Source: Gari tellinella (taxonomy: Eukaryota > Mollusca > Bivalvia > Cardiida > Psammobiidae). Taken from it: a stretch of 64,000 nt of DNA. This document shows positions 31,701-43,513 of this stretch, one piece after another (positions within the stretch are counted from its first letter, which is position 1; each line of letters begins with the position of its first letter). The notes beneath the pieces are model-generated. The model made no database searches. It saw nothing but the letters and a program-made list of their open reading frames with translations, and was not told the origin of the DNA. The stretch spans positions 2,170,001 to 2,234,000 of the forward strand of contig OV277871.1 in assembly GCA_922989275.2 (NCBI GenBank), in the 5' to 3' direction. The position numbers and the translations under genes were made by a program.

Positions 31701-31892
31701 TTAACCCTTTCCCTGCCAAAATAAATTGTGTGCTTTAACCTGCCTCTTTCCGCCAAAATTACGTCTGCATTGGTATTGTCATCTGCAATATTTTTAAAGT
31801 CAGTTTTAGGGCAGTTTTGACTAAGGAAATGTCGATACGAGTGTAAAACTGATTGCAAAATCGCCTTTTCGAGCGGTTGGCAGTGAAAGAGT
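31701..31892. repeat. F element, cassette eroded
   Basis: TTAACCCTTTCCCTGCC left and GGCAGTGAAAGAGTA right; internal ACGTCTGC and TCATCTGC. No palindrome left. Confidence 0.6.
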
Positions 31893-31902
31893 ACTGAACC
31901 AT

Positions 31903-32135
31903 ACAGTGGAGAAAACGTTATTCTTTTCCAATAAACGCGTTTACGCTAAAACTATGTTTTCCATTGCAAACAGTTTGGAGCCAGATCAGGCGCCGGGTAA
32001 CCCGGCGTCTGATCAGGCTCCAAACAGATTGCCACTCAGATTTAAAAACAATGATTATAAATGTCTAAATTTTAACGATTTGCGTTTGCGTTTCGTTCGC
32101 GTTTAAACGGGAAAGAATAACATTTTCTCCACTAT
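31903..32135 (+). mobile_element. MITE-A
   Basis: ACAGTGGAGAAAACGTTATT left, ACATTTTCTCCACTAT right. Cassette at about 31968-32033 with GGCGCCGGGTAACCCGGCG. A second partial right end continues to about 32205 (GCGTTTGCGTATTGTTCG). Confidence 0.82.
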
Positions 32136-32205
32136 ACCATTCCTACTTTCATTACAATGCGTTTGCGTATTGTTCGTTTAAACGGGAATAAATAACGAAA
32201 ACTCG

Positions 32206-33020
32206 TCAGAATTTCCATAATATTTTCATTTTCTACATTTTATTGTTATGATGTTTCTTAAGTACAATGCATAAACGCTGTTTTGAAAGTACAGAACTCT
32301 TCCCTACTTCAATTGCCTGTTAACGGGCGATCATCTCAATAAAAATCAAATATGGATTTTTGTTTGAATAATGGCGAGCTTGTTTTGAAAACCCATTTAA
32401 AGTTCTCTGTTTTACTATCATATTGGTTTAACAGCGATCTGACCGAATTACAAAAACACATAGTTTTAGTGGAGGAAATGTCTAAGGCGCTTAACATTTT
32501 GTTTTGTATTTCTTTACTACTGTTCTTTTTGTTTCTATGTTTAAGGACGACTACAATCAAAATGAGTATTTTTCTTTTAACACAACATACTATTATCTTT
32601 TTTAAGTTTACTTAAATGAATATTGAACTGTTTCATTCAGTACAAGAAAATGATAGAATTTTTTGCCTAATCTGGATTTAAACAAATTTCAATTGCCAGG
32701 AACACGTTGCTTAGCACGTGAAAAGTTAAATGATTAAAGGAATGTAGGTTAAAATCCATTGCATGCTTACCTTGCATATATAACGATCTCTTCTATTATC
32801 TTATAATTTATATTCTGTTTTAAGTAGTTAAACTGTTATGCTTTATTAATTATTTAGTTTTCAGTTTAATAATTATTACATGTAATTAAAATCTCCTGTG
32901 AACTGAAATAACACTTAAATATGTACAGAATGGAATCCGGCTGTTAGAAAAATACTGTTTAAACAAATAGAATGCAAGTGTTAAAATGAAACCCATTAAT
33001 TTCAATAATATTCTTTTCAC
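32206..33020. other. Intergenic, no gene seen
   Basis: AT-rich. Frames of 74-87 codons on both strands at about 32336-32615 overlap each other and show no family signature; not called. Confidence 0.35.
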
Positions 33021-33192
33021 TGCTCTATCCCTATTATATCGGTTATTTGCAAACGGTTTAGATCCACACTGTTTGACACTTATTTCAATATTTCTTAAGT
33101 CAAATTACCGGTACCTAAAATTTAGATTTGAGAAATAAAAGTAGACGACAATTGGTAAAAGTAGATGACGTCATGGCAGTGAAGGGGTTAAT
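33021..33192. repeat. F element right part
   Basis: Residual P arm (TTGCAAACGGTTTAGATCC / CACTGTTTGACAC), GTAGACGACAATTGG and terminal GGCAGTGAAGGGGTTAA. Confidence 0.55.
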
Positions 33193-34478
33193 GGATTCTA
33201 CAATTGCAACGATGTCATATGTAATATGCAACAGAGAACCAGTCTATTACGGCCACTAAACTATTTGTTGTTGATGTTCAAGATAGACAGACAGCGGCTT
33301 ACAAGCAGGACATAGGTAAGCAGGAAGTTCTTATGGGATTTCTACTTTACCTAATCCTACTTTCCGTCACACCATGACTTGAAAATCATCTACAAATCTA
33401 CTTACAAGTGATATAGATCGAGAGATACTGTCCTAAATAAAGTACTACTATGTGCTTCACAATATGTGTGCTTAACCCATTTGTGCCCACGATGCCATAT
33501 ATGGGACATAGGCAAACAGTGTAGACTCTGATCAGACGCCGCATTATGTGTAGTTGAAACCCCCACCAGAACCTCATGAAAACTTTTACAAGTTTAATTT
33601 AGGCCTATATAAGCATATTACTAAAAGTCGTCATGGTTTTTACCGTTCTAGCTGACTTTGAAAAGTGTGATGTTTACCACATTTGCTCATATTTAGAGCC
33701 GAAAGCGTCATAAGGGACACATACACTTCTATAACACCAAAACAACATAATTCTAGTGCATGTTTAAATTTTCTAGCTTTCATTCCTCACAATCAAGTGA
33801 AAAATAAACATTTTAAAGCTTTTCTTTTTTGTTTTTATGAGCTTTTGTGCTAAAATGAATGCATAAATCCGAAAACACAAAATATTTTTTCTTGTTGATA
33901 TCTCACAATATTATTCATTGTGTGAAAATGTTCCATAAATATTTCTTTAAACTTTCCAGGCATTTCAATTTAAGCATTCCGTATCAAATGATTTAAAGAA
34001 ACAGCTTTATAAATTTGATTATTTGAAAGTATAGGCCTAAAATGTATACATCTTGTGATATCGTTTTATCATCAATCCATGCTTGTATTGAAGATATATT
34101 TAACAGAGGTTATAAGGAAAACAATACACAAATTATATACCCCACGTCTTAATCTTAGGATTGGAGAGTGTCAAGTACCACTTTCAGGTCACTTTGACCT
34201 AGACCTTGACATAAGTACATGTAATTGAAAAACTTTGTCCAGAGCATATCTCCTATAGTATATCATCTAGTAGGATGAATTAAAAATGATGTGTGGACAC
34301 ATATTGATATTGTAATGCCGTGTGTCACTATCTCAATGTACAACCACGCTCAACATTAGGGTTTTTTGTAGTTTCTTAGAATATCATCACAGTAATGTTC
34401 ACATGCAAATTGCCTTTTTACACGCATAGCGCAAACATACATCATATTTTCTCAAGAAATGCGTCTGTACTAATAAAG
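33193..34478. other. Intergenic, no gene seen
   Basis: No gene supported. A half P' palindrome is present near 33512-33545 (GTAGACTCTGATCAGACGCC), plus long AT-rich sequence. Confidence 0.35.
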
Positions 34479-34688
34479 TACAGTAAAACTTCTCTATTAC
34501 GACCACTAAATTTTGTTAATTATTAGGGTGTTTACGATAGATGACCGCTTAAAGCAAGGTGACAGTGAAACAGAAAGCTCCGAAAGGAGCTTTATGTTTC
34601 ACTGCCACCTTGCTTTAAGCTGTCACCTGTCTATTAAACAATCAATTAGCCTTCGTTTTAGTGGTCGTAATAGCGAGGTTTTACTGTA
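34479..34688. mobile_element. MITE-E, full length
   Basis: TA-CAGTAAAACTTCTC ... GAGGTTTTACTG-TA. Inner pair ATTACGACCACTAAA / TTTTAGTGGTCGTAAT, central hairpin GCTCCGAAAGGAGC with long AGCAAGGTGACAGTGAAAC arms. Better preserved than the copy at 24.4 kb. Confidence 0.85.
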
Positions 34689-34858
34689 TTTGGAAGAGTT
34701 AAAACGCACCAGTTTTTAGCCAGATCAGACACCAAATTTCTTGTTAAAAAAAAAGAAGTTTGTTCCCAATTTGTATGTCACTCGTATGGTATGTTGTCAA
34801 ATAAAATCCTGAAAAGTTCACCCTCAGTTGCAGACGTCAAACGTTGCAGACGACAATT

Positions 34859-35112
34859 ACAGTGGAGAATCTGTTACATGTATTCTTTCCCAATAAACGC
34901 GTTTACGCTAAAACTATTATTTGCTGTGCATACAGTTTGGAGCCAGATCAGACGCCGGGTAACCCGGCGTCTGATCAGGCTCCAAACTGTTTGCCACCAA
35001 GATAAACAAGAATTATCAGAATTGTCCAAAAGTTGTTCTTTTCTACGTTTTAGCGCTTTGCGTTTGCGTACGTTTGCGTTTAAACGGGAAAGAATAACAG
35101 ATTCTCCACTGT
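34859..35112 (+). mobile_element. MITE-A
   Basis: Left end carries a small ACATGT insertion after GAATCTGTT. Cassette at about 34929-34995 is consensus; right end AACAGATTCTCCACTGT. Confidence 0.88.
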
Positions 35113-35367
35113 ACATAACAAGCAAAAGGTTAAAAATTATTTCACGTTTAAACGCAAACGAAACGCAAACGCACATCACAAAAATACAGAAAGTGTCATT
35201 TTTTAGAAATTTCTAACACTTAATCTTATTCTGACTTGTAAACAGTTTGAAGCCTGATCAGAAACCGGGTTACCTGGCGTCTGATCTAACTCCAAGCTAT
35301 TAACATTGGGAATAATAGTTTTAGCGTAAACGCGTTTATTGGGAAAGAATAACATTTTCTCCACTGT
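35113..35367 (-). mobile_element. Decayed MITE-A, tail to tail
   Basis: Left terminus missing (starts near ATTTCACGTTTAAACGC), cassette at about 35240-35303 decayed, right end AACATTTTCTCCACTGT. With the preceding copy it forms a larger inverted pair. Confidence 0.72.
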
Positions 35368-35559
35368 AGCCCCTTCAATGCTTTACCACGAGTACAGTGA
35401 TCTTTTTCATATGTCTTAAGTCAAAATATTTTTAATTTTGATTAGGAGAAATAAGGGCAGAAGACAGTTGTTTAAAATTAATGACGTCATGGCAGTCTTC
35501 GGGGTTGAGCATAATTAAACGTGCATAGTGTCAATTTAGACACTCACAGTACTGTAAGT

Positions 35560-35811
35560 AAAGTGGAGAAAACGTTATTCTTTACTAATAAATGCGTTTA
35601 CGCTAAAACTATTTTTTCCATTGCAAACAGTTTGGAGCCAGATCATACGCCGGATAACCCGGCGTCTGATCTGGCTCCAAACTGTTTGCCACTCAGAATA
35701 AAAAACAATAATAAGAAAGGTTAAACAAAATAGCAATTTTCGACATTTTAGTGCATTGCGTTTGCGTTTTGTATGCGTTTAAACAGGAACGAATAATGAA
35801 TTATCCACTGT
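35560..35811 (+). mobile_element. MITE-A at left edge of duplicated block
   Basis: AAGTGGAGAAAACGTTATTC left, TGAATTATCCACTGT right. Cassette at about 35623-35688 (GGATAACCCGG). Its right end is exactly where homology to 56649 onward starts. Confidence 0.82.
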
Positions 35812-36359
35812 ACATGCGATGCTAACATGCACATAAACACCATTGGATGGCGAATAATGTTTTCTGGCGCATCTATTGTCAATGATATACTATATTTCAT
35901 TTAAAATATTAATGAAGTCTGAACATAAGCAAATAATATGCGTATAATGCTATTTCTAACCTGTAAATCCTTACTGTGCGGAAACCGAAAATGTTCATGT
36001 ACAATATTTGCAAACAATGTAAATCCAGAACAGAGGACTCCTCCAGCAGCTCCCTGAGCAAGGTCTGCAATTATAGTCATTATTTTAATAACGCAAGAAC
36101 TACAATCAAAGATAGTCAATGTAAACCTGATCTTATCTTCAGAAATGAAGTCAATTTGGAAGCTCAGCGGTGTATGTGTTAGTGCGCATGTTTAAACATA
36201 GCCACTTGGTTTGAAATCATCAGATAGTGTATATGTACATGTTGTTGAAAATGCCATTTTTGTAGTTTAAATGAAAGGAAACGCAAACGTTGTGCAAATT
36301 CAGTGTATAAGAGCTATAACGTGTTATCGTGCCTTACTATTTCATTACAGAAAAATTAT

Positions 36360-36606
36360 TTAACCCTTTTACTCTCAATAACGCCTTAAATCGCGTTTGC
36401 AAACAGTGTTGGTCCTGATCAGACGCCGCGTTGCGCGGCGTCTGATCAGGACCCAAACTGTTTGACACTCTTATCGATAATTATTAAGTCATACAACCTT
36501 GATTCTAACTTTGAAACGTGTCTTGCAGACAACAATACTAATGCAGGCGACAATAAAGCGGTGAAGCGGTAAAAATCTCCCGAATAATTTGATCATGAAA
36601 GGGATA
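36360..36606. repeat. F element with perfect P cassette
   Basis: TTAACCCTTTTACTCTC left. Cassette at 36400-36466 with GGTCCTGATCAGACGCC and inverse and a GCGTTGCGC centre. Unit 2 lacks 36428-36707, a deletion that begins at the cassette centre. Confidence 0.75.
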
Positions 36607-36645
36607 AGTTAAACTCATTCAGTAACAATAAATAGCAAAATTTAC

Positions 36646-36697
36646 AAACAGTACATGCTCGAACAAGACCCCTCTGAGCAAGGTCTACACTATTTAT
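36646..36697. repeat. P' palindrome with GTAGAC arms
   Basis: ACAGTACATGCTCGAACAAG ... GAGCAAGGTCTACACT, short and imperfect. Confidence 0.4.
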
Positions 36698-37014
36698 ACA
36701 CTGCTTATATATTGCAACTATCCTTTAAACAGTGACCATCTCTGTAAACGACGAATGCAAACTAGTAAATATTCCTAAGGGTAATTTTATACCAATAATA
36801 AATAGTTCATATTCTTTGCAATTTAATGTTTTACTGCTCTCTAGTAAAATATACGTAATACCCATACTAAACGTTTTCTTTACCCTGGCAGGCTAGTGGT
36901 TAAAGAAGGACGAATAAGAAGCAGAAATCTCATTTGTCGTTCAGCCTGCTACAAACGTCAACCTGTCTTAAACATAGACACATGCGTATCAAAGTACGGG
37001 TTATTGTATTTAGT

Positions 37015-37250
37015 CCATTACCCTCGTAAATACGCCTTTTTACGCATTTGACTTATTAAACTTCAAAAAATACTTGCACTTTCTACAATCACGAATATGT
37101 ATCATAAGAACTAGTTTCTAAATCCTAGACGATAGTAGCTTAAAACAGGCTGAAGTTAAAGCGCCTTAATGCGCATTCTGTTTCACTTTCAACCTGCTTT
37201 AAATGACAACATGACTTCGAAACTAGAAACAGGATATGGGGAAATAGGTA
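37015..37250. repeat. I element
   Basis: CCATTACCCTCGTAAATACG left, GATATGGGGAAATAGGTAAT right. Hairpin at about 37142-37200 is partly collapsed. Present also in unit 2 near 57.69 kb, so it predates the duplication. Confidence 0.65.
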
Positions 37251-37546
37251 ATTGAACTTTATTTCGAAACAAAAAGAGAAGGCATGAGTCATCTTAGATG
37301 CTGACAAAATTAAAATCCCAATGTTATCCAGTTATACTGTCGCATTGCCATGCAGACATCTTAATTAATCAAAACATAGGTAAATGAGGTTTAGTAATGT
37401 ACTTGGACAGACATTATTTGATTTACATTTCCTCTACAGACAAAACAGCTCGGAAAATATGTTTCTTATCGCCAATGCAGCATCTAGAAGTCAATTTTCT
37501 TACTTATTAAATACGAAGAGCGATTGCACTAAAATACGAAGGTTAT

Positions 37547-37795
37547 ACAGTTGAGAAAACGTAAATCTTTCCCAATAAACGCTTTTACGCTAAAACTATG
37601 GTTTCCACTGCAAACGGTTTGAAGCCAGATCAGACGCCGGGTAACCCGGCACCTGACCAGGATTCAAACTGTTTGCTTATCAGATAAAAAAAATAGTGTG
37701 CAATTTAAAAAAAACTGTAATTTTCTACATTTTATTGCAATGCGTTTGCGTTTCGTTTGCGTGCAAACGGGAAAGAAAAACGTATTCCCAACTGT
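37547..37795 (+). mobile_element. MITE-A, old copy shared by both units
   Basis: ACAGTTGAGAAAACGTAAAT left, CGTATTCCCAACTGT right. Cassette at about 37611-37676 decayed. The orthologous copy in unit 2 is at 58101-58329. Confidence 0.8.
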
Positions 37796-37910
37796 GAGTA
37801 ATTCGGTGTCTGAATAGGCTTCATTACAACAAATAACCCTAACGACAAGTATACTCGTCATTGCCGAATTATAGTAAAACGTCTCTATTACGAAAGGAGC
37901 GTTCTGTTTT

Positions 37911-39246
37911 TAACAAAAACTTGAAATTGACTCATAATTTCAATATAATGCTCATATATAGCATAATGTTTTGAGTTGTTGCTATGGAACCATTGTTATT
38001 TTTCTGTCAAATGTGAATATTATATGACAAATTTAACTTACAAACATGATAATGACACTAAAGTACCATTGTTATGTTAAGTTGCTGTACTTAACCTAAA
38101 AAAAACCTGAAATTCGGCACATATTTTCGATACAAAGCTGTTATTTAGCATACATTGTGAGTGGTTGCTATGGTTACCAAATGTCATTTTCATGTTTAAA
38201 GTGATAATTATACAACACTGGTAACTAGCTAATCTGATGATGAAACTATAGTACCATGGTTTGGATATGTTTCTGTATTCATCCTTAAAAAAGGTTGGAA
38301 TTTTACTCACATTTTCAATACAATGCTCTTATTTAGCAACTGCGTTGAACGGTTACTAAGGCAACCAAAGGCCGTTTTCATCTTAACAATGAATGTGTAT
38401 GAGACAATGCTAACTTGCAGACCTGATAAAGAAACTATTTTAAGTAAGTGTGTAATGGTTTGGATAGTTTGCTGTATTTTGCGTTCCAAAAGTATTGAAT
38501 TTGACACATATTTTCAGTAAATAACGTTCTTTTGGCAGGCGTTACCATAGTAACCAACTAATATCTGCATGTGTTGTCTTTTACTTTCCTTTTATAACAC
38601 TAAAATATATGGTTATAGCAATTTAAGAGTGGTATTTGTACCTTTTAATCAATCCTGCTCAGTTACATAGGAAGTTACAACATTAAAAAGTTGATAGTTT
38701 CGTTGCCATGGTTACCACCTTAGCAACCTGAATCCCAAAGGTTTTCATCCCAGATAGTAAACAAAACATGTGCTACTTGTTATCAGTGATCATATTCAAG
38801 TTCAGCATGGATGCATAGATATTCTACCAGTCCTTAAAATATGGCAAAATCATGATTTCTTACTTTCAGCATATTAGCCCTTTAAGCTCGCACGTGCATA
38901 CCAATCGGGTGTAATGTTGAGTTGAATCCTACAATGTTATTTAATTATCAATGTGTCATACTTCAACATACAAATGTCATTTTATCTGAAATATGTACAG
39001 TTTTTTCTGAAAAAGTCTGTGAATTTGTCATATTTTACTAACTAAAAACACTGGTTTTTGGCCAAAATCTTGTTTCCGCATTGCCATGGCAACCGGATAC
39101 CGGAAATAAATGTTCGAGGTATTTTTTTTCATTTCATGTAGAGAGGTACAGATGGTGTAAGTGTTATCCAAATCGGTGACTATGCGTGCCGACCCCCCTA
39201 TATAACCTGGTTGATGGTTACAGAGAATTGCTCTTAAATGACACAT
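37911..39246 (+). repeat. Degenerate tandem array, period about 190 bp
   Basis: Unique to unit 1. Successive units start near 37909, 38092, 38281 and 38480, each beginning AACNNAAAANCTTGAAATT-like, then CACATATTTTC and CAATGCT. Most contain a GTTGCTATGGTTACC or GTTACCATGGTAACC-like motif, which recurs near 38705 and 39080. Open frames here are chance. Confidence 0.65.
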
Positions 39247-39490
39247 TGCTTTAAGCAGTCAACTATCGTTACCCCTAATAATTAACACAATGTATTGGTT
39301 GTATAAAAGTCAGGTGACAGCTTAAAGCAAGTGGACAGTATACATGTAGCAGTATTGCCGAATTATAGTAAAGGAAAGATAGTATACAAAAGGAGCGTTC
39401 TGTTTAATTGTTACCTTGCTTTAAGCAGTCACCTATCATTAACCCCTTATAATTAACACAATTTATTGGTCGTTACAGAGAGGTTTTACG
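39247..39490. repeat. MITE-E fragments, rearranged
   Basis: GCTTTAAGCAGTCAACTATC, GGTGACAGCTTAAAGCAA and AGAGGTTTTACGGTA are E-family pieces in a scrambled order. CTTTAAGCAGTCACCTATC recurs at about 39419. Unit 2 keeps related fragments at 58440-58590. Confidence 0.5.
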
Positions 39491-39535
39491 GTAGTGTATA
39501 TGTACCTGTGAAACGATCACTTATCCTATGAAAAC

Positions 39536-39590
39536 AATGTAGATCTTATCAGGGGTTCCTTCAGGAGCCCTGTGATCAGGGTCTGTATAG
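39536..39590. repeat. P' palindrome
   Basis: AATGTAGATCTTATCAGGGG / CCTGTGATCAGGGTCTGTAT around TTCCTTCAGGAGC. Confidence 0.45.
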
Positions 39591-40167
39591 CTTGTTATTG
39601 AGCAATACGACCTTTAATCGTTAAACTCAACTAAAATAAAAATATATAAAAATTGAAAGTACCTAATTGAAAACAGGGACCATATATGGTCCCTGTTGAA
39701 AACTTGATTTTTCAACGTCATTTCGTGAGAAACGTAATGCAGGCGACACTATCAAGCAGACGGTAACAATGATTGTGACAGTTTAAGCGTTTCAGAGGAT
39801 AAAATTGTATCACTGTATTGACCTTTGACCAGAATGATAGCAAAGCAAAAGGGTTAAATAGGCCAGTTTAAACTCTCTAAACATCGTTTAGGTCCAATGA
39901 ACCTAAACTGAAATGAAATGTATAATTTAGATAAATAAGAATATTCTAAATATGGTTTATATTTACATACACTTTAGATTACAAAATATGGTTTCTTTCA
40001 TGCTTCGTCAAAGGATAGTTTGTCTTTGATAGCCAAAACCGCATCTTTGAGAGATAACCTCAGTTATTATTTATGGAATACAAGAGACATACACTCTTTT
40101 GTGTTTTTTTACACAATTAACCCATTTGCGCCCACGGTCCTACAGGTATGCATGTACTTAGGACATA

Positions 40168-40240
40168 GGCAAACATTGTAGACTCTGATCAGACGCCGCA
40201 TAATGAGGCGTTTGATCAGAGTCTACACTGTATGCTGATA
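40168..40240. repeat. P' palindrome with GTAGACTC arms
   Basis: GCAAACATTGTAGACTCTGA ... TCAGAGTCTACACTGTATGC around GACGCCGCATAATGAGGCG. It recurs at 59309-59378 in unit 2. Confidence 0.7.
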
Positions 40241-40283
40241 GGAATTTCAATATAAAACAAAAACAAAAATGACAAATAAATAG

Positions 40284-40830
40284 AGGATAACTGTTTTTTT
40301 CAGTGTAAGATCGAAATTTAATCCATTGAGTGAACATCAGACGTTATATTTTCACGAGTGGCGAAGCCACGAGTGAAAATATAACAGTCTGATGTTCACG
40401 AAATGGATTAAATCCGATCTTACACTGAAAAAAACACAGTTATTCTATTTATTTATGCTTTTAAGCCACTTTTTAAACGAAATTGTTTAAAAATTGAAAG
40501 CGAACGTACATTATTTATCCCGTGTTGAGCCCCACGTTTTATGTCGAACACATGTGCGTGACAGTTGGCGGTATAATGACGTCACTTATTTGTTGATTTG
40601 ACGTCATCCGAATGACTTCGTTGCTCCCGAGTTTGGATTCGTGCTCTTCCGGTGAGTAGTTCGCGACAAATCGGACTGCCGGAATTTAACGATAAGACAC
40701 GATTGACTACGATTCTTGGGGAGCCCTACGGGGAAAATTCATAATAAAAGCGATTGGTGATAATCCACTGCAGTGGATTACCAAGTGATCATCCACTGCT
40801 ATTTCGTGGTAATCCACCGAAAAGCATAAA
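40284..40830 (+). mobile_element. Insertion M1 with long hairpin
   Basis: Absent from unit 2, where AAATAAA is single; here AAATAAA flanks both sides. The left third (about 40276-40455) is a hairpin with arms of about 80 nt (CAGTGTAAGATCG ... CGATCTTACACTG type) around GTGGCGAAGCCAC. AAAAGCATAAATA occurs inverted at 40450 and direct at 40820. No coding capacity. Confidence 0.65.
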
Positions 40831-40908
40831 TAAAGTATGTTTTATATATGCGCAGAAAGCTTTCAAAGCTAGACCATGATATGGGATAAAGGGTCAAACA
40901 TACTTGAT

Positions 40909-41180
40909 GTGTAATGTTTAGTTTTAAACTTTTAAATTTCACACACAAAAATAATTTGAAAGCTAACCTGGAAGCTTTCGCCCGTGTACTAAAGGCTAAA
41001 GGTTTTGTCAACCAACTGATGTCTCACTGGGACTTCGGCTGGTTGACAAAGCCTGTAGTACACGGGCGAAAGCTTCCAGGTTAGCTTTCAAATTATTTTT
41101 GTGTGTGAAATTTAAAAGTTTAAAACTAAACATTATGAACAATACCACACAGTTGAATTTCCACAAGAATACTTGATGTG
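40909..41180 (+). mobile_element. Insertion M2, near-perfect 100-bp hairpin
   Basis: Absent from unit 2. ATACTTGATGTG occurs on both sides (about 40900-40911 and 41169-41180), consistent with a 12-bp duplication. Arms 40913-41017 and 41034-41134 are identical over roughly 80 nt (TTTCACACACAAAAATAATT ... CCTGGAAGCTTTCGCCCG), so the element is young or the arms are kept alike. Confidence 0.75.
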
Positions 41181-41504
41181 AGTGTACAAAAAATTCTACA
41201 TAAAAATATAAACGTCCTTGGACTGTTCGAGTAGGCGTTCCAGCGCTATGTGTCTAATTGTTAGAGATAATAACAGTTATTATTTATTTTTATACAGAAA
41301 TAGATAGATCTACTTCCTTGTTTGTGTTGCCAAAACAATTAATGGTTCGTTTTCGTGATCTTCAACCCATCACCGCCTTTAATGTATACCTCCACTGAAG
41401 AAAAGAATCCAATTTAAACAATAATGACCATTAAAAGCTTGAGACGATCTCAGACTCAACTCAAACGTTTTATAAGCATGGGACGTGATTGCAGTGTTAC
41501 TTGT

Positions 41505-41766
41505 ACAGCGCTCCCTCTCTACAACGACATTCAATGGGAGACAAAGATTGTGTGCGTGGTTCGGAGAGAGTCGTTATAGAGAAGGAAACAGGTTTACATT
41601 TGCAAACAGCTTGAAATCCAGATCAGACGCCGCGTAAGATCTGGATTCAAGCTGTTTGTCACTCGTTACTAAATATCTTCTATCAAAATGTCCACGTTTA
41701 TGTAATCTTAAGAAAAATCGGCAGACGACAATTTTAAGCAGACGTTATGGCAGCAGTAAAAGGGGC
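41505..41766 (-). mobile_element. MITE-B left two-thirds
   Basis: ACAGCGCTCCCTCTC left end. The cassette is partly lost (GACGCCGCGTAAGATCTGG). Homology to the complete copy at 60013 stops at 41766, where foreign sequence begins. Confidence 0.8.
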
Positions 41767-41925
41767 TGTCTTTTGTATGTTTATTCCTGTTTATTTTAGA
41801 TCGTATTGTAGTTATTTTGTCTTTTCTCGCTTTGTAGGTACATTTATGTAATTTCATGTGAAGTGCTTTTGAACGCACAACCCCTGTGTGAAAAGAGCGC
41901 TATATAACAATAATTGTAAACAATC
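41767..41925 (+). repeat. Possible retrotransposon 3' tail
   Basis: Ends GAAAAGAGCGCTATATAACAATAATTG, a form common at 3' ends of invertebrate non-LTR elements (inference). It sits at the point where the duplicated block is interrupted. Confidence 0.35.
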
Positions 41926-42109
41926 ATTTGGCCTTTATTTAGTGGTCGTGATTGAGAGGTTTTGCTGTTCAGTTTGTATATATACGTAGTATCATGTGCG
42001 ATATTGTACTGTGCATGAACTGTATTGTATTGTATGCTATGTATTGTATTGAGTGAAATTAACCTCTTCTTTGTCATGATAGCGACTCTGTCACCTGCTA
42101 TCAGCATTT

Positions 42110-43463
42110 TGAGTATACATATTCGTACGTTATAGTCCTATTACTAGTGTACATGTTACATTGATACGAGTTCCTGCAGTTTGGATCCTGATCAAACTTC
42201 GAAATTTTCGACTACCGAGTGATTAGCTTCCAAAATGGTCTCGCATGTCAAGGCAGAGAAGGGGAATTTTGCAACACTGCATGCTAATAGTCTTGATATA
42301 CAAGTATTTAAATTCATAAGCTATTGATAAACAACACATTTAGTGCACTCACAATGTTTTGAGAGAAAAACGAAACAAAACTAAAACAAAACCAAATCAA
42401 TGTCGCAGACCCGGATTTGGGCTGAACAAATATGTTGGGCCTGGCCACAACTAACTCAGTAGATATAGTTCTTTCTATCTTTATTTACATACACAACCAG
42501 TCATAAGACATATGACTCAAACATACATGGAAGCCTGCAATACAAATGCAGATATTATAATAACAATCATACAATGGATTCTATTATAGCTATATAATGG
42601 TTATTAGATGCGGTACCGTAACTCCAACTCTAGGTCCAAGGTACAGTTACAATATCGCAACTAATTACATATATACTTATTAACTTGTAGAGTTTCTATT
42701 CATGTTCAACATTATAACTAAGCAATACAATGGGGTTTGGACAGAAATAAAATGACTTTATTATACTATATGTTCTCTGTGCTTTTTGTGCTATAAATAT
42801 ACGCCTTTATCTTATTGTTTTACCTGGGTTACACGTTACATGGTCAAGAAGTCAATTAAACAATATATACAATATCTTACCAGATTGTGGATCCAACTTC
42901 CACTCAGATACTGTTCCTTTCACAACTCAGTCTCTCTATGCTGTGTCAACTTGTTAGGCAACTGTAAATAACCAGAACCCATAAACATTCATGCAATATA
43001 TTAGTTATGGGACCGACAGCCTTGCAAAGAACATACTCTCGAGGGCGAACCGAAATATAGACGAACCGAAAGTAGAACGGAACGACATGACAACCATTTC
43101 CACCCGAAATGTAATAAATACAGATTCAACAATAGAAATACTGACCAGCAACGTATAAGATCCTCGAACGTCAAATCAACTCTCTTCTTCAACTATTCTA
43201 ATGACGTACCTTTTACATATATCAATAACTGTCCAAAACGATTCACAAACAGTGCCCTTTTATCCAAAACAGAATATCCCGAACAAACTAAATGACTTCC
43301 GAACTAACTATGAACCAATCAGAACTAATCGTTACGTTTCCGAGCATATACGAACTTAACCGAACTTAAGAAATCATGAGTATATATCAATATAAGCAAC
43401 TGTCTTGACGATCTTACTTTGCACGGGCTAAACGCTGTAATTAGGTTCAGCAAAATAGTTAAA
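42110..43463. other. Unresolved; may include the left LTR
   Basis: No gene seen. Downstream of the Ty3/gypsy pol genes (minus strand), the 3' LTR should extend leftward from 43513, but beyond about 50 bp it does not match the right-hand terminus, so its outer end is not located. Confidence 0.35.
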
Positions 43464-43513
43464 ATACCAAAGTTAGATAAATGTAAAGTATGCTTAAAAT
43501 GTCATCTGCTACA

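Noticed and set aside
32336..32615. Overlapping opposite-strand frames (74 and 87 codons)
   Set aside because: No family signature. The hydrophobic stretch on plus is an AT-rich artefact.
35901..36182. Matching 68-72-residue frames at 35.9 and 56.8 kb as a duplicated gene
   Set aside because: Conserved only because the DNA is duplicated; both strands are open, indels break the extension, and no family match was seen.
38077..38520. Several 65-77-codon frames
   Set aside because: They fall in the degenerate 190-bp tandem array and are not conserved between its units.
42110..43463. Envelope gene of the LTR element
   Set aside because: No frame of useful length and no signal or transmembrane pattern downstream of the integrase.
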